64,000 nucleotides of DNA from Polaribacter sp. (GCA_029250685.1 JAQXEU010000003.1:1-64000); one strand, 5' to 3'. Numbered from the stretch's first letter, positions 8,993 through 19,064 are shown. Notes: generated from the letters alone by a model not told the origin. Translations and numbers: made by a program.

Positions 8993-9925
8993 ATGAATAA
9001 CGGAATCTACGCTAAATTTAACACAAACAGAGGTGAAGTTTTAGTGAACTTAGAATTTGAAAAAACACCTGGAACTGTTGGTAACTTTGTTGCCTTAGCT
9101 GAAGGAAATTTAGAAAATGATGTACAACCACAAGGAACTCCATATTACGACGGATTATCTTTTCACAGAGTAATCTCTGATTTTATGATTCAAGGGGGTT
9201 GCCCACAAGGAACTGGAACTGGAAATCCTGGTTATAAATTTGATGATGAATTTCATCCTGATTTAAAACACGATGCTCCTGGAAAATTAGCAATGGCGAA
9301 TTCTGGACCAGCAACAAACGGATCTCAGTTTTACATTACACATGTTCCAACTCCTTGGCTAGACAACAAACACACCGTTTTTGGAAGTGTTGTAGAAGGT
9401 CAAGATATTATTGACATCATTTCACAAGGAGATGAATTAACATCTTTAGAAATTGTAAGAGTTGGTGATGCTGCTGAAAAATTTAATGCAGTTGAAGCTT
9501 TTAGAACTTTTGAAGGATCTAGAGCAAAACGTGAAGCTGAAGAATTAGCAAAACAAAAAGAATTATTAGATTCTGTTGCTGCTGGTTATGACGAAACTGC
9601 AAGTGGTTTACGTTATCAAATTTTACAAGAAGGAAACGGAAAACAACCAACAAAAGGGGCAACTGTTTCTGTACATTATAAAGGTCAATTATTAGACGGA
9701 ACTGTTTTTGATTCTTCTTATAAACGTAAACAACCAATCGATTTTGCAATTGGTGTTGGTCAGGTAATTGCTGGCTGGGATGAAGGAATACAATTATTGA
9801 ATGTAGGAACCAAAGCTCGTTTGGTAATTCCATCTCATTTAGCATACGGAGAAGCTGGAGCTGGTGGAGTAATTCCACCAAATGCAACATTGATTTTCGA
9901 TGTAGAATTGATGGATGTAAAATAA
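8993..9925 (+). CDS. Dual-domain immunophilin: cyclophilin + FKBP
   Basis: N-terminal cyclophilin (FHRVISDFMIQGGCPQGTGTGNPGY, NGSQFYITHVPTPWLDNKHTVFG) and C-terminal FKBP (VSVHYKGQLLDGTVFDSSYKR...VIAGWDEGIQLL...IPPNATLIFDVELMDVK). Confidence 0.93.
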   Translation: MNNGIYAKFNTNRGEVLVNLEFEKTPGTVGNFVALAEGNLENDVQPQGTPYYDGLSFHRVISDFMIQGGCPQGTGTGNPGYKFDDEFHPDLKHDAPGKLAMANSGPATNGSQFYITHVPTPWLDNKHTVFGSVVEGQDIIDIISQGDELTSLEIVRVGDAAEKFNAVEAFRTFEGSRAKREAEELAKQKELLDSVAAGYDETASGLRYQILQEGNGKQPTKGATVSVHYKGQLLDGTVFDSSYKRKQPIDFAIGVGQVIAGWDEGIQLLNVGTKARLVIPSHLAYGEAGAGGVIPPNATLIFDVELMDVK

Positions 9926-9944
9926 CAATTACAAATTCATACTT

Positions 9945-9975
9945 AAAAAAGCGTTGCCTCGGCAACGCTTTTTTT
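9945..9975 (+). terminator. Intrinsic terminator
   Basis: A-tract, GCGTTGCC-TC-GGCAACGC stem, T7. Confidence 0.9.
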
Positions 9976-10004
9976 ATATCTTTAAGAATTAAATATTATT
10001 TGTT

Positions 10005-11126
10005 ATGAATTATAAAACACTCCTTTCAATTATTACTATTAGCTTCTTTTATAATTCGCTTTTTTCTCAAGAGCATCAAATGTTTACGAATGGTAGGTTA
10101 ATTTTAGGAACCTATAAAGAGAGAACTGCATCTGTATCAAGTGCTGATATTGATGGAGATGGAGATCATGATATTCTTGTTGCAAATGGAAGACATTGGC
10201 CAGGACAAAATAGAATCTTCATCAATAATGGAAGAGGAATTTTTACTGTTGAAAAAAATCTTGGGTTAAATAAATCAACAACGTATGCAACTGAAATTGC
10301 TGATTTGGATAATGATGGAGATTTAGATATTGCTGTTGGTAATGATATGGCGCCAAATTATATATTTTTAAATGATGGAAAAGGAAACTTCACAAGGGGT
10401 ACTGCTTTCGGAGAAAATTATGCTCCCACTAGAAATTTAACTTTAACAGATTTAGATAAAGATGGAGATGTTGATATATTAATTATCAATCGAGGAAAAA
10501 CGAATCAAATATGTTTAAATAACGGAGATGGAACTTTTACAAAAACAATTAATTTTGGATCTCAGAAAGATTCAACAATTGATGTAGAAGTCGCTGACAT
10601 GGATAATGACAATGATTTAGATTTAATTTTAGCCAATAGAGATTTGCAACAAAATTATGTGTATTTGAATAATGGAAATTTAGAATTTAAAGATAAAATT
10701 CCGTTTGGAACAGGCAAAGACAATACACGCTCTTTAAATGTTGCAGACATCAATAAAGATGGAATTCTAGATATTATTACTGCAAATATTAGCGAACAAA
10801 ATGTTATTTATTTTGGTAGTAAGAGAAAAGATTTTTCTACAGCTTTAGTTTTCGACACTAGTTTAATGAATAGTTACTCTTTATCAACTGCAGATATTGA
10901 TTCTGATAATGATATTGATATTATTGTTGGAAATTATGGGAAACCAAATGTAATTTTCTATAATTCGAATAAAGGACAAAATTGGACAAGAAAACAGTTA
11001 TCAAAAGAGGGATTGAATACGTATGATATTATTACTTCAGACATTAATAATGATGGACTAATCGATATTATTGAAGCCAATTCAGATGGAATTAATCGAT
11101 ATTATCTTAATAGAATAAAAAAATAA
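10005..11126 (+). CDS. FG-GAP/VCBS repeat secreted protein
   Basis: Signal peptide; repeated DIDGDGDHDILVANG / DLDNDGDLDIAVGND / DMDNDNDLDLILANR Ca-binding-like repeats. Confidence 0.88.
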   Translation: MNYKTLLSIITISFFYNSLFSQEHQMFTNGRLILGTYKERTASVSSADIDGDGDHDILVANGRHWPGQNRIFINNGRGIFTVEKNLGLNKSTTYATEIADLDNDGDLDIAVGNDMAPNYIFLNDGKGNFTRGTAFGENYAPTRNLTLTDLDKDGDVDILIINRGKTNQICLNNGDGTFTKTINFGSQKDSTIDVEVADMDNDNDLDLILANRDLQQNYVYLNNGNLEFKDKIPFGTGKDNTRSLNVADINKDGILDIITANISEQNVIYFGSKRKDFSTALVFDTSLMNSYSLSTADIDSDNDIDIIVGNYGKPNVIFYNSNKGQNWTRKQLSKEGLNTYDIITSDINNDGLIDIIEANSDGINRYYLNRIKK

Positions 11127-11144
11127 CACACAAATCAACTTTCA

Positions 11145-12908
11145 ATGAAAATCTTTTATTCAAAATTAAAAGCACTCGTTCTTATTGCTCTTGTAATGCT
11201 TTCTTTTACAGCAAAAGCTCAAAATAGTTCGCTAAAATTAAAATATTTAGGAACAGCAGGTTGGGAAATATTTGACGGAAACGTTAGAGTTTTAATTGAC
11301 CCATACATTTCAAGAGTTAAATTAGGAACAGGGCCAAGCATTAGCCCAAATGACAAAAGAAAAACCGTTAACAGAAATGATTATTTTGTATCCGACACCA
11401 AAACTATTGATGAAGTTATCACTAAAAAAATAGATTTTATTTTAGTGCATCATTCTCATTTTGATCATTTAGCAGATGTTCCTTATATCGCAAAAAAAAC
11501 TGGAGCAAAAATTATAGGAACTGAAACAACTTGTAATATTTTAAGAGCATATGGAATTCCAAACAAACAATTATATCCTGTAAAAGGTGGTGAAGATTAT
11601 CAGTTTGAAAATTTCTCTGTAAAAGTAATTCCGACGATACATTCTGCATTAAATAATAAAAATTACATCGACAACAGAGTTTACTCAACAGTTCCTAAAG
11701 CTCCTTTAAAAGTTTCAGAATTTATAGAAGGTGGTTCGTTAATGTTTTTAGCAAGGTTTAAAAACAAAGATGTTTTAACGATGGGTTCAATGAATTTTGT
11801 AGAAAGAGAATTAGTTGGACAAAAACCAGATATTTTATTAGCTGGAGTTAATAGGTCTCAATTAGGTCTTTATAAATACAACGAACGCTTATTAGCTGTA
11901 ACAAATTACCCTAAAATATTGATTCCAACTCATTGGGATAATTTTAGATTACCATATGGTTTTTCTCAACAAAAAGGAGTTGATCAAAAATTAAAACCTT
12001 TTGTAGAGGATATGAAAAAGGTATCACCAGAAACAAAAGTAATCATTCCTAAACATCTAGGAACAATTACAATTTATGATACCAAAGAGCAAATACTACA
12101 GAATGAACAAAAAGAAATTCTTGCTGGCTTAACAGGTAAAAATAGTATTAAAAAAAACAAACCGATTAACGATAGGTACAGCAAAAAAAACAGAACAATT
12201 GCTCGTAATTTCTTAGGTGATTGGATTCAAAAACTAAAATTAAATCTTGAAGAGCACTCTTATAAAATAGACATTACAAGAAAACGTGAAACAAAAAATT
12301 ATGAAGGCAAAAACATTTATACGGTAATTCCTTCTACAATCGAAAGTGATGAATATATAATTATTGGTGCGCATTTTGACTCGGTAAGAAACTCTCCTGG
12401 CGCTAACGATAACGCAACAGGTTGTGGGTTGGTTTATGGTGTTGCAAAACAAATTGCAAATTTAAAAAATAGAACGAAAAATGTATTGGTTGTTTATTTT
12501 GATCAAGAAGAATTAGGACTTGTTGGTAGCCAAGCTTTTACTAAATTCATCAAAGAGAAGAAATTGAACATACATTCTGTTCACACTGTTGATCAAATGG
12601 GTTGGGATAATGATAAAGACAGAAATATTGAAATTGAAATTCCTACACCTTTTTTAAAATCAATTTATCAAAAATACGCAAAGCAATTAGGCATTTCTGC
12701 TTTTGTAACACCCGAAGCTGGTTCAGATCATAGAGCCTTTAGAAGTGAAGGTTTTAATGCCGTTGGGATTACTGAAGAATACAGAAATAAAGACACAACA
12801 CCACATTACCATAAAAATACAGATACGTATGAAACTATTAATTTTGAATATTTATCTTTTTCAACAAGTTTAGTCTACAATGTAATCAAAGAGCTAATCA
12901 GTAAATAA
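11145..12908 (+). CDS. MBL-fold metallohydrolase fused to M28-family aminopeptidase
   Basis: Signal peptide; LVHHSHFDHLAD (HxHxDH) in the N-half; IIIGAHFDSVRNSPGANDNATG and YFDQEELGLVGS in the C-half; one uninterrupted ORF. Confidence 0.85.
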   Translation: MKIFYSKLKALVLIALVMLSFTAKAQNSSLKLKYLGTAGWEIFDGNVRVLIDPYISRVKLGTGPSISPNDKRKTVNRNDYFVSDTKTIDEVITKKIDFILVHHSHFDHLADVPYIAKKTGAKIIGTETTCNILRAYGIPNKQLYPVKGGEDYQFENFSVKVIPTIHSALNNKNYIDNRVYSTVPKAPLKVSEFIEGGSLMFLARFKNKDVLTMGSMNFVERELVGQKPDILLAGVNRSQLGLYKYNERLLAVTNYPKILIPTHWDNFRLPYGFSQQKGVDQKLKPFVEDMKKVSPETKVIIPKHLGTITIYDTKEQILQNEQKEILAGLTGKNSIKKNKPINDRYSKKNRTIARNFLGDWIQKLKLNLEEHSYKIDITRKRETKNYEGKNIYTVIPSTIESDEYIIIGAHFDSVRNSPGANDNATGCGLVYGVAKQIANLKNRTKNVLVVYFDQEELGLVGSQAFTKFIKEKKLNIHSVHTVDQMGWDNDKDRNIEIEIPTPFLKSIYQKYAKQLGISAFVTPEAGSDHRAFRSEGFNAVGITEEYRNKDTTPHYHKNTDTYETINFEYLSFSTSLVYNVIKELISK

Positions 12909-12914
12909 AAAATT

Positions 12915-14231
12915 ATGATTAAAAAAGTATTTCTTACACCGTTTCAAAAATTCGTTAAAATTGAAAGCTTTAGTGGAATTTTATTAATGATTACAACACT
13001 TATTGCATTGATTTGGGCAAATTCTCCTTACGGAGAAAGTTATGTGTCTATTTGGCAATATAAAATTGGTTTTACTACGGATGCGTTTGAATTAAATAAA
13101 CCGTTAATCTTATGGATTAATGATGGTTTTATGGCTGTTTTCTTTTTCCTAATCGGATTAGAAATAAAACGCGAATTATTAATAGGTGAATTAAACTCTG
13201 TAAAGAAAATTGCTTTTCCCCTTTTTGGTGCTTTAGGTGGAATGTTAGTTCCTGTTTTGTTTTTTATCTTTTTAAATCAAAATCCAGAAACCTTTAAAGG
13301 TTGGGGAATTCCGATGGCAACAGATATTGCTTTTTCGTTAGCGATTTTAAAATTATTAGGAAATAGAGTTCCGTTAAGTCTGAAAATATTTTTAACTGCA
13401 TTTGCTATAGTAGATGATATTGGAGCTGTTTTGGTAATTGCCGTTTTTTATAGTGGAAGTTTAAATTTGATGATGCTTTTATCTGCAGTATTATTATTAG
13501 CTGTTTTGTATTACCTTTCTTTTAAAGGTTTTTACTCTAAGTTTTTATTGGTTTCATTCGGAATAATCGTTTGGGTATTATTTTTAAAATCTGGAATTCA
13601 TCCAACTGTAGCAGGAATTTTATTAGCATTTTCTGTTCCGATTAGACAAAAAATAGACACCTCTACTTTTATAGATAATTTAGTAAGCATCACAGAGAGA
13701 ATAAAACAATCTGCTGTTTTAGACAAGCCTATTTTATCTAAAGAACAAATTGAAGAGATTGACGACTTAGAAGATTGGACTAATAAATACCAATCTCCTT
13801 TACAACATTTAGAACATAAGTTACATGGATGGGTTGCCTATTTTATCATTCCAATTTTTGCATTAGCAAATGCAGGTGTACTAATTTCTAGCGATGTAAA
13901 ACTAGATACTGCTTTGATCCAAAATATTGTAATCTGTTTAGTTTTAGGAAATAGTGTCGGTATTTCATCAATTGTGTTCATTGCTAAGAAGCTAAAATTA
14001 GTAGAGATTCCTGAAGATATTAATAATCAACAAATTATTGGCGTTTCATTTTTAGCAGGAATCGGTTTTACCATGGCAATTTTCATTGCAAGTTTAGCTT
14101 TTGAAAACAGTCCGATGTACATAGATTCAGCTAAAGTTGGAATTTTAATTGGCTCATTAATTTCTGCTGTAATTGGATATTTAATTTTACGTTTTAACAA
14201 AAAAAAGAAATCTATAACAACTGATAATTAA
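12915..14231 (+). CDS. nhaA: Na+/H+ antiporter NhaA
   Basis: IWANSPYGESY, FFFLIGLEIKRELLIGEL, GWGIPMATDIAFSLAIL, AIVDDIGAVLVIA, FALANAGV motifs. Confidence 0.94.
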   Translation: MIKKVFLTPFQKFVKIESFSGILLMITTLIALIWANSPYGESYVSIWQYKIGFTTDAFELNKPLILWINDGFMAVFFFLIGLEIKRELLIGELNSVKKIAFPLFGALGGMLVPVLFFIFLNQNPETFKGWGIPMATDIAFSLAILKLLGNRVPLSLKIFLTAFAIVDDIGAVLVIAVFYSGSLNLMMLLSAVLLLAVLYYLSFKGFYSKFLLVSFGIIVWVLFLKSGIHPTVAGILLAFSVPIRQKIDTSTFIDNLVSITERIKQSAVLDKPILSKEQIEEIDDLEDWTNKYQSPLQHLEHKLHGWVAYFIIPIFALANAGVLISSDVKLDTALIQNIVICLVLGNSVGISSIVFIAKKLKLVEIPEDINNQQIIGVSFLAGIGFTMAIFIASLAFENSPMYIDSAKVGILIGSLISAVIGYLILRFNKKKKSITTDN

Positions 14232-14308
14232 TTCGTTATTTATTTTTTGAGTTTGTTTCTAAGTCCAATTTTAGGTAACTTGGCTTCATAACACAAAACA
14301 ATAATAAC

Positions 14309-15058
14309 ATGAAAAAAATTATCTTATCATTTCTCGTAGCCGTTTTTATTTCGGTAACTGCTTTTAGTCAAGATCAATACATATTTCCTTCAGGTAGTGG
14401 ACCCAACAAGTTATTTATGAAAGAGATCATAAAACTTACAGGTAAAGTACGTCCGAAAATTTTATTCTTACCAACAGCATCTGGTGATAGTGAACGTAGT
14501 ATTAAAAGGTGGAATGATTTAGTGGATGGTCTTTCTATTGAGTCTTCAGTACAAGGAGTATGGATTAGTTCTTATCGTCAAAAAAAATCTTTTGAAGAGA
14601 TACTTTTAAGTGTTGATGCAATTGTTGTTGGTGGTGGTAACACATTAAATATGATGGCGATTTGGAAAGCGCAAGGAATTGATAAAGTACTTAAAAAGGC
14701 ACTAAAAAAGGGAATCGTTTTAGCTGGTGGAAGTGCTGGTTCTTTATGTTGGTTTGATAATGGAACAACAGATTCTAGACCAAAAGAGTTAAGTGTTGTA
14801 GAAGGACTTGGGTTTTTGCCTTTTAGTCACAGTCCGCATTACGATGGAGAAAAATTTAGAAGACCATTGTATCAAAAAAATATAAAAAAGGGGATTTTTA
14901 AAGCTGGTTATGCTATGGATAATAATGCCGGGATTATTTTTAAAAATGGAAAACCTTTTAAAATTCTTTCTTTAGATAAAAAACACAACAACTACTATGT
15001 TTCTTTAAAAAACGGAAAAATTGTAGAGAAAAAACTGAAATCTATTATTCTTAAATAA
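14309..15058 (+). CDS. Peptidase E / S51-type (type 1 GATase-like) secreted protein
   Basis: VGGGNTLNMMAIWK, LAGGSAGSLCWFD, HYDGEKFRRPLY typical of S51 dipeptidase E-like proteins, plus signal peptide. Confidence 0.8.
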   Translation: MKKIILSFLVAVFISVTAFSQDQYIFPSGSGPNKLFMKEIIKLTGKVRPKILFLPTASGDSERSIKRWNDLVDGLSIESSVQGVWISSYRQKKSFEEILLSVDAIVVGGGNTLNMMAIWKAQGIDKVLKKALKKGIVLAGGSAGSLCWFDNGTTDSRPKELSVVEGLGFLPFSHSPHYDGEKFRRPLYQKNIKKGIFKAGYAMDNNAGIIFKNGKPFKILSLDKKHNNYYVSLKNGKIVEKKLKSIILK

Positions 15059-15164
15059 CATAAGTACTGGTGTTGTGTTTTTACTAATTTCTAAACTCTT
15101 TTTTAAGTGATTGTACAGATTAATAAAACTTGATATTATTACTATCTATTCTGATTTTAAAAGC

Positions 15165-15205
15165 AACATAATAATGTGAAATAATTATCTACACATTATT
15201 ATGTT
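15165..15205. promoter_or_regulatory. Perfect 14-bp inverted repeat, possible operator or cruciform
   Basis: AACATAATAATGTG (15165-15178) - 13 nt - CACATTATTATGTT (15192-15205); no T-tract follows. Confidence 0.5.
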
Positions 15206-15293
15206 AAAAAATGTTAAAAATCATCAGTTTAAAGCATCATCGACGTTCTTTTTTGTAATATCGCAAAACACTTAACAATAAGAACCAAATAAG

Positions 15294-16832
15294 ATGAAAA
15301 AATCACTATTACTATTAGGTCTTTCGTTAGTAGTACTTTCTTGTAATAAAGAAGCAACAAAAGAAGATGTTGTTAATTACGCAAGTACTATTACTGAAGC
15401 TGAATTAAAAGAACACTTATTCACATATGCTTCGGATGAATTCGAAGGACGTGACACTGGAAAACCAGGACAGAAAAAAGCTGTTGAATATTTAAAAAAG
15501 CATTACCAAGACTTAAACATTAGCCCAGTTATTGAAGGGAATTACTTTCAAAATGTACCTTTAAACATTGTAAAGAACCCAGAAGTAAGTATGATGGTTA
15601 ATGGTAAATCTTATACTTATTTTGAAGATTATCTTTCTCCAGCTGCAGCATCAACAGGAAACATTTCTGCTTCTAATGTAGTTTATGCAGGTTACGGAAT
15701 TGATGATGAAAAATATTCTAGTTACACAGGTTTAGATGTAAAAGGAAAAATCGTTGTTTTTAAGAACGGTGAACCTAAAGATAAAGCAGGTAACAATGTA
15801 ATAACTGGAACTAAAAAAGCTTCAAAATGGTCTAATGGTCGTCAAGAATTGTCAGCTAAAAGAGATGCAGCTAAAGACAAAGGAGCAAAAGCAATTTTCT
15901 TTATGAATGATGCTTTATTTAAACGTTATGCTGCTTTCTTTAAAAATAGAAATAGCAACAACTTATCACTACCTACTAAAAAAGATGCTGATGTACCAAT
16001 GTACAATTTCTTAATTAGTGAGAAAATGGCTAAAGCTTTAGTAAAGAATATTACTAAATCTACTAAATCTGCTACTGTTTCTGCAAAATTAGAAATGACT
16101 TACAAAAGTGTTACAGTACCTCAACCTTCTGAGAACGTTGTAGCAATGATTAAAGGTTCTGAAAAGCCAGATGAATATATTATAATCTCTTCGCATTTAG
16201 ATCATGTTGGTGTAAACGCAAAAGGAGAAATTTTTAATGGAGCAGATGATGATGGTTCTGGAACAGTTTCTTTATTAGAAATTGCTGAAGCATTTAAAAC
16301 GGCTGCAGATAATGGTCATGGTCCAAAACGTTCAGTTATTTTCTTACACGTAACTGCTGAAGAAAAAGGATTATTAGGATCTAGATATTATACAGATTAT
16401 GAGCCTTTAGTTCCTTTGGCAAATACGGTTGCTAACTTAAATATTGATATGGTTGGTAGAATTGACCCAAAACGTGAAGGTGATAGAAACTATATCTATT
16501 TAATTGGTGCGGATAAATTAAGTACTGAGTTACATGAAATTTCTGAAGCAGTAAATAAAGAGTTTATGAATGTTGAGTTAGATTATACATATAACGATGA
16601 AAGCGATCCAAATCGTTTCTACTACCGTTCTGACCACTATAACTTCGCAAAAAACAGCATTCCAATTATATTTTATTTTAATGGAACGCATGATGATTAT
16701 CACAAAGCATCTGATACACCAGATAAAATTAACTACGACTTATTAGAGAACAGATCTCGTTTAGTTTTCCATACAGCTTGGGAATTAGCAAATCGTGAAA
16801 ATAGAATTGTTGTAGATAAAGCTACAGAATAA
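15294..16832 (+). CDS. M28 family metallopeptidase lipoprotein
   Basis: Lipobox LSC; PA-like insert; IIISSHLDHVG...NGADDDGSGT...HVTAEEKGLLGS. Confidence 0.9.
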   Translation: MKKSLLLLGLSLVVLSCNKEATKEDVVNYASTITEAELKEHLFTYASDEFEGRDTGKPGQKKAVEYLKKHYQDLNISPVIEGNYFQNVPLNIVKNPEVSMMVNGKSYTYFEDYLSPAAASTGNISASNVVYAGYGIDDEKYSSYTGLDVKGKIVVFKNGEPKDKAGNNVITGTKKASKWSNGRQELSAKRDAAKDKGAKAIFFMNDALFKRYAAFFKNRNSNNLSLPTKKDADVPMYNFLISEKMAKALVKNITKSTKSATVSAKLEMTYKSVTVPQPSENVVAMIKGSEKPDEYIIISSHLDHVGVNAKGEIFNGADDDGSGTVSLLEIAEAFKTAADNGHGPKRSVIFLHVTAEEKGLLGSRYYTDYEPLVPLANTVANLNIDMVGRIDPKREGDRNYIYLIGADKLSTELHEISEAVNKEFMNVELDYTYNDESDPNRFYYRSDHYNFAKNSIPIIFYFNGTHDDYHKASDTPDKINYDLLENRSRLVFHTAWELANRENRIVVDKATE

Positions 16833-16854
16833 TAAAAGCTATTTTAAAATATTT

Positions 16855-16887
16855 AAAAGTCTTCCAAATTTGGAAGACTTTTTTTTA
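16855..16887 (+). terminator. Intrinsic terminator
   Basis: AAGTCTTCCAAATTTGGAAGACTT palindrome followed by T-run. Confidence 0.85.
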
Positions 16888-16973
16888 TGAACACTTATTT
16901 TTACGTGTAGAGTTTCTCATCAAAGGAGCAATTTGCTATAGAATTCTTATATTCATTCTTTATTGTATTAGAT

Positions 16974-17540
16974 TTAAAACTTATAAGTGAAACCTAATAA
17001 GTAATTGCCTTTTTGGTTGTTGAATGTTAGCTCCATATGTTCTTTTTGATATTCTGTAGTGAATAGGAAGGAGCTTCCAATACCAATTATAGCACCTGCT
17101 AAAATATCTAATCCATCATGTTTATCAGCATCAATCCTACTATAGGCTGTAAGCCCAGCTAATGCATAAACAGGGATACTAAACTTAAAACCGTACCGTC
17201 TGTGAATAAATGAAGCGCTATGAAAAGTTGTAGATGTATGTCCAGAAGGAAAAGAATTATTATTACTCATATCTGGTCGTTCTTTATTTATACCAATTTT
17301 TAAAGCATAAGTAACTGCTTCTGTTAATAATAACCCTTTAGTAAATTGCCAGCTACCTTTATTATCATCAATTATAAAAGTAGATGCCAAAGTAGCTACT
17401 GGAAGCGCAAATAGCAAAATATCACCTGTAGTTTTAATCGCTTTATTTTGAGATGATAATTGAATATTACTTACTAAAAAAAGAAAAGAAAGAAAAAGTG
17501 TTTTGTATAAATTTTTAGCTCTGTTCATTGAAAAAATCAA
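16974..17540 (-). CDS. PAP2 superfamily phosphatase-like membrane protein
   Basis: KERPDMSNNNSFPSGHTSTTF, SRIDADKHDGLDILAGAIIG (PAP2 signatures). Confidence 0.82.
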   Translation of the reverse strand: MIFSMNRAKNLYKTLFLSFLFLVSNIQLSSQNKAIKTTGDILLFALPVATLASTFIIDDNKGSWQFTKGLLLTEAVTYALKIGINKERPDMSNNNSFPSGHTSTTFHSASFIHRRYGFKFSIPVYALAGLTAYSRIDADKHDGLDILAGAIIGIGSSFLFTTEYQKEHMELTFNNQKGNYLLGFTYKF

Positions 17541-17638
17541 TTTAGTTCAATTTATAAATCTACAAGATAGCAAAATTCAAAAACTTGGGTTAACAATCCT
17601 TATTCTTTTAAGGCCGCTTAAATAGCTAAAAAATAAAA

Positions 17639-18946
17639 TCAACTCCTAATTCTATCTGCTTCTACAATTAAAGCAGCTTTTGCATTTGTAGCTTCCGCAG
17701 ACAAATTTGTTCCTATTAAATTAGAACTTTCATAAGCGTCAAGAGACAAATTATATAACTCTTCTACTCCACTTGAGTAGTTAATATATTTATAAGTAGC
17801 ATTTCTAATTGCGTAACCCGTTATTCCGCTCTTAGAAATTTCTGTGTACACGTAATCTCTAGAAGTTGCTAACGAATTGCTTAACAAAGGGTAAAAACTT
17901 GTACTGTTTTCATAAGAGCTAGTAGAAACTCCAGCAATAGTTGCAATAGTAGAAAATAAATCTGTTGTATGAACCAACGCTTCTTCTTGGTCATGTATTC
18001 TAGAAACATCTTTTCCTGAAACAACCATTGGTACATTTATACCACCCTGGTATAGTGTGTTTTTTGCTTTACTTCTACTATACGGAGATTGCGCAACTTG
18101 ATTTGGAGAACCATTGTCACCAATAAAAATAATAACAGTATTCGCTTTTTCTTCTGCAGACATACTATTTAGCAACCTTCCTAATTCAGAATCCATTGCT
18201 TCTAACGCAGACATATAATATGGCGTTGGATTTGTGCTTATCGATGAAGCATCAGTTGGCAAACTCCCTTGAGAATGTAAATTAGTTGGCGCTAAATGAA
18301 AAGGTGTATGTGGTGCGTTAAATGCCAACCATAAAAACCAAGGTTTTGTTTGTTCCTCTACCCAATAAATTGCTAAATCTGTAAATTTTGTTGTTGTATA
18401 TTCTGTAGAATTTGAAGTTTGCCCGTTTTCAGTTAAATTCCAATTTGTATAACTTTGAACTCCTCCAGTTAACAATCCGGCATAATAATCTACGCCCATT
18501 GTAATAGGATCTGCTGCAACTGTAGATAAATGCCATTTACCAATAATGGCACTTGCATATTTATTTCCGGTACTGTTATCAATAAATTTCTGAACTGAAG
18601 TTTCTGATGTATTAATTGTGTTACCAACTTCTAAAATTCCGGTATTGACACCATATTTTCCAGTTAAAATAGATGCTCTTGTTGGTGTACAAACAGCATA
18701 CGACCAAAGATTTTTAAATGTAATTCCTGAATTCATTAAACCTTCAAGAACCGGCATGTTTGGTTTTATACTTCCTTCTGCATAATTTGGTGTAGCATCT
18801 AAACCCATATCATCTGCAATGACCAATAATATATTTGGAGAACTGTTTGTTGTTGGTGTTTCTTCGGTAACTTCTATAGAAGGTGAACTACAATTCATAA
18901 ATATGATGCAAATACAAATACTAAAGAAACTCTTTTTAAAACTCAT
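17639..18946 (-). CDS. Sulfatase (arylsulfatase) lipoprotein
   Basis: NILLVIADDMGLD; CTPTRASILTGKYG (C-x-P-x-R formylglycine motif); GKWHLS. Confidence 0.92.
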   Translation of the reverse strand: MSFKKSFFSICICIIFMNCSSPSIEVTEETPTTNSSPNILLVIADDMGLDATPNYAEGSIKPNMPVLEGLMNSGITFKNLWSYAVCTPTRASILTGKYGVNTGILEVGNTINTSETSVQKFIDNSTGNKYASAIIGKWHLSTVAADPITMGVDYYAGLLTGGVQSYTNWNLTENGQTSNSTEYTTTKFTDLAIYWVEEQTKPWFLWLAFNAPHTPFHLAPTNLHSQGSLPTDASSISTNPTPYYMSALEAMDSELGRLLNSMSAEEKANTVIIFIGDNGSPNQVAQSPYSRSKAKNTLYQGGINVPMVVSGKDVSRIHDQEEALVHTTDLFSTIATIAGVSTSSYENSTSFYPLLSNSLATSRDYVYTEISKSGITGYAIRNATYKYINYSSGVEELYNLSLDAYESSNLIGTNLSAEATNAKAALIVEADRIRS

Positions 18947-19012
18947 GCTTGAAATGTTTATTATTTATAAATATAACAGCTTACCTATGAAATACCCTAC
19001 ATTAAAATTAAT

Positions 19013-19020
19013 TATATTTG
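19013..19020 (+). promoter_or_regulatory. Bacteroidetes -7 box (TATATTTG)
   Basis: Matches TAnnTTTG upstream of ORF 19086. Confidence 0.45.
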
Positions 19021-19048
19021 TTTGTAACAAAATAACCCATTTAAGTGT

Positions 19049-19064
19049 CTAACTATTTAGTTAG
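19049..19064. promoter_or_regulatory. Palindrome CTAACTA-TT-TAGTTAG in leader of ORF 19086
   Basis: Perfect 7-bp dyad with 2-nt centre. Confidence 0.35.

Noticed and set aside
9519-9965. 148-aa ORF antisense to the cyclophilin-FKBP gene
   Set aside because: Leu/Gln/His-rich translation typical of reverse-strand reading of AT-rich coding DNA; sense strand has a clear two-domain product.
9945-9975. Hairpin AAAAAAGCGTTGCCTCGGCAACGCTTTTTTT as a possible mobile-element end
   Set aside because: Standard intrinsic terminator after a gene stop, as are those at 16855, 22536, 32680, 34021, 48245 and 58926.
10120-11100. Apparent DNA repeats (GATNNNGATGGAGAT)
   Set aside because: Explained by protein-level FG-GAP/VCBS repeats in the CDS, not a DNA repeat or CRISPR array.
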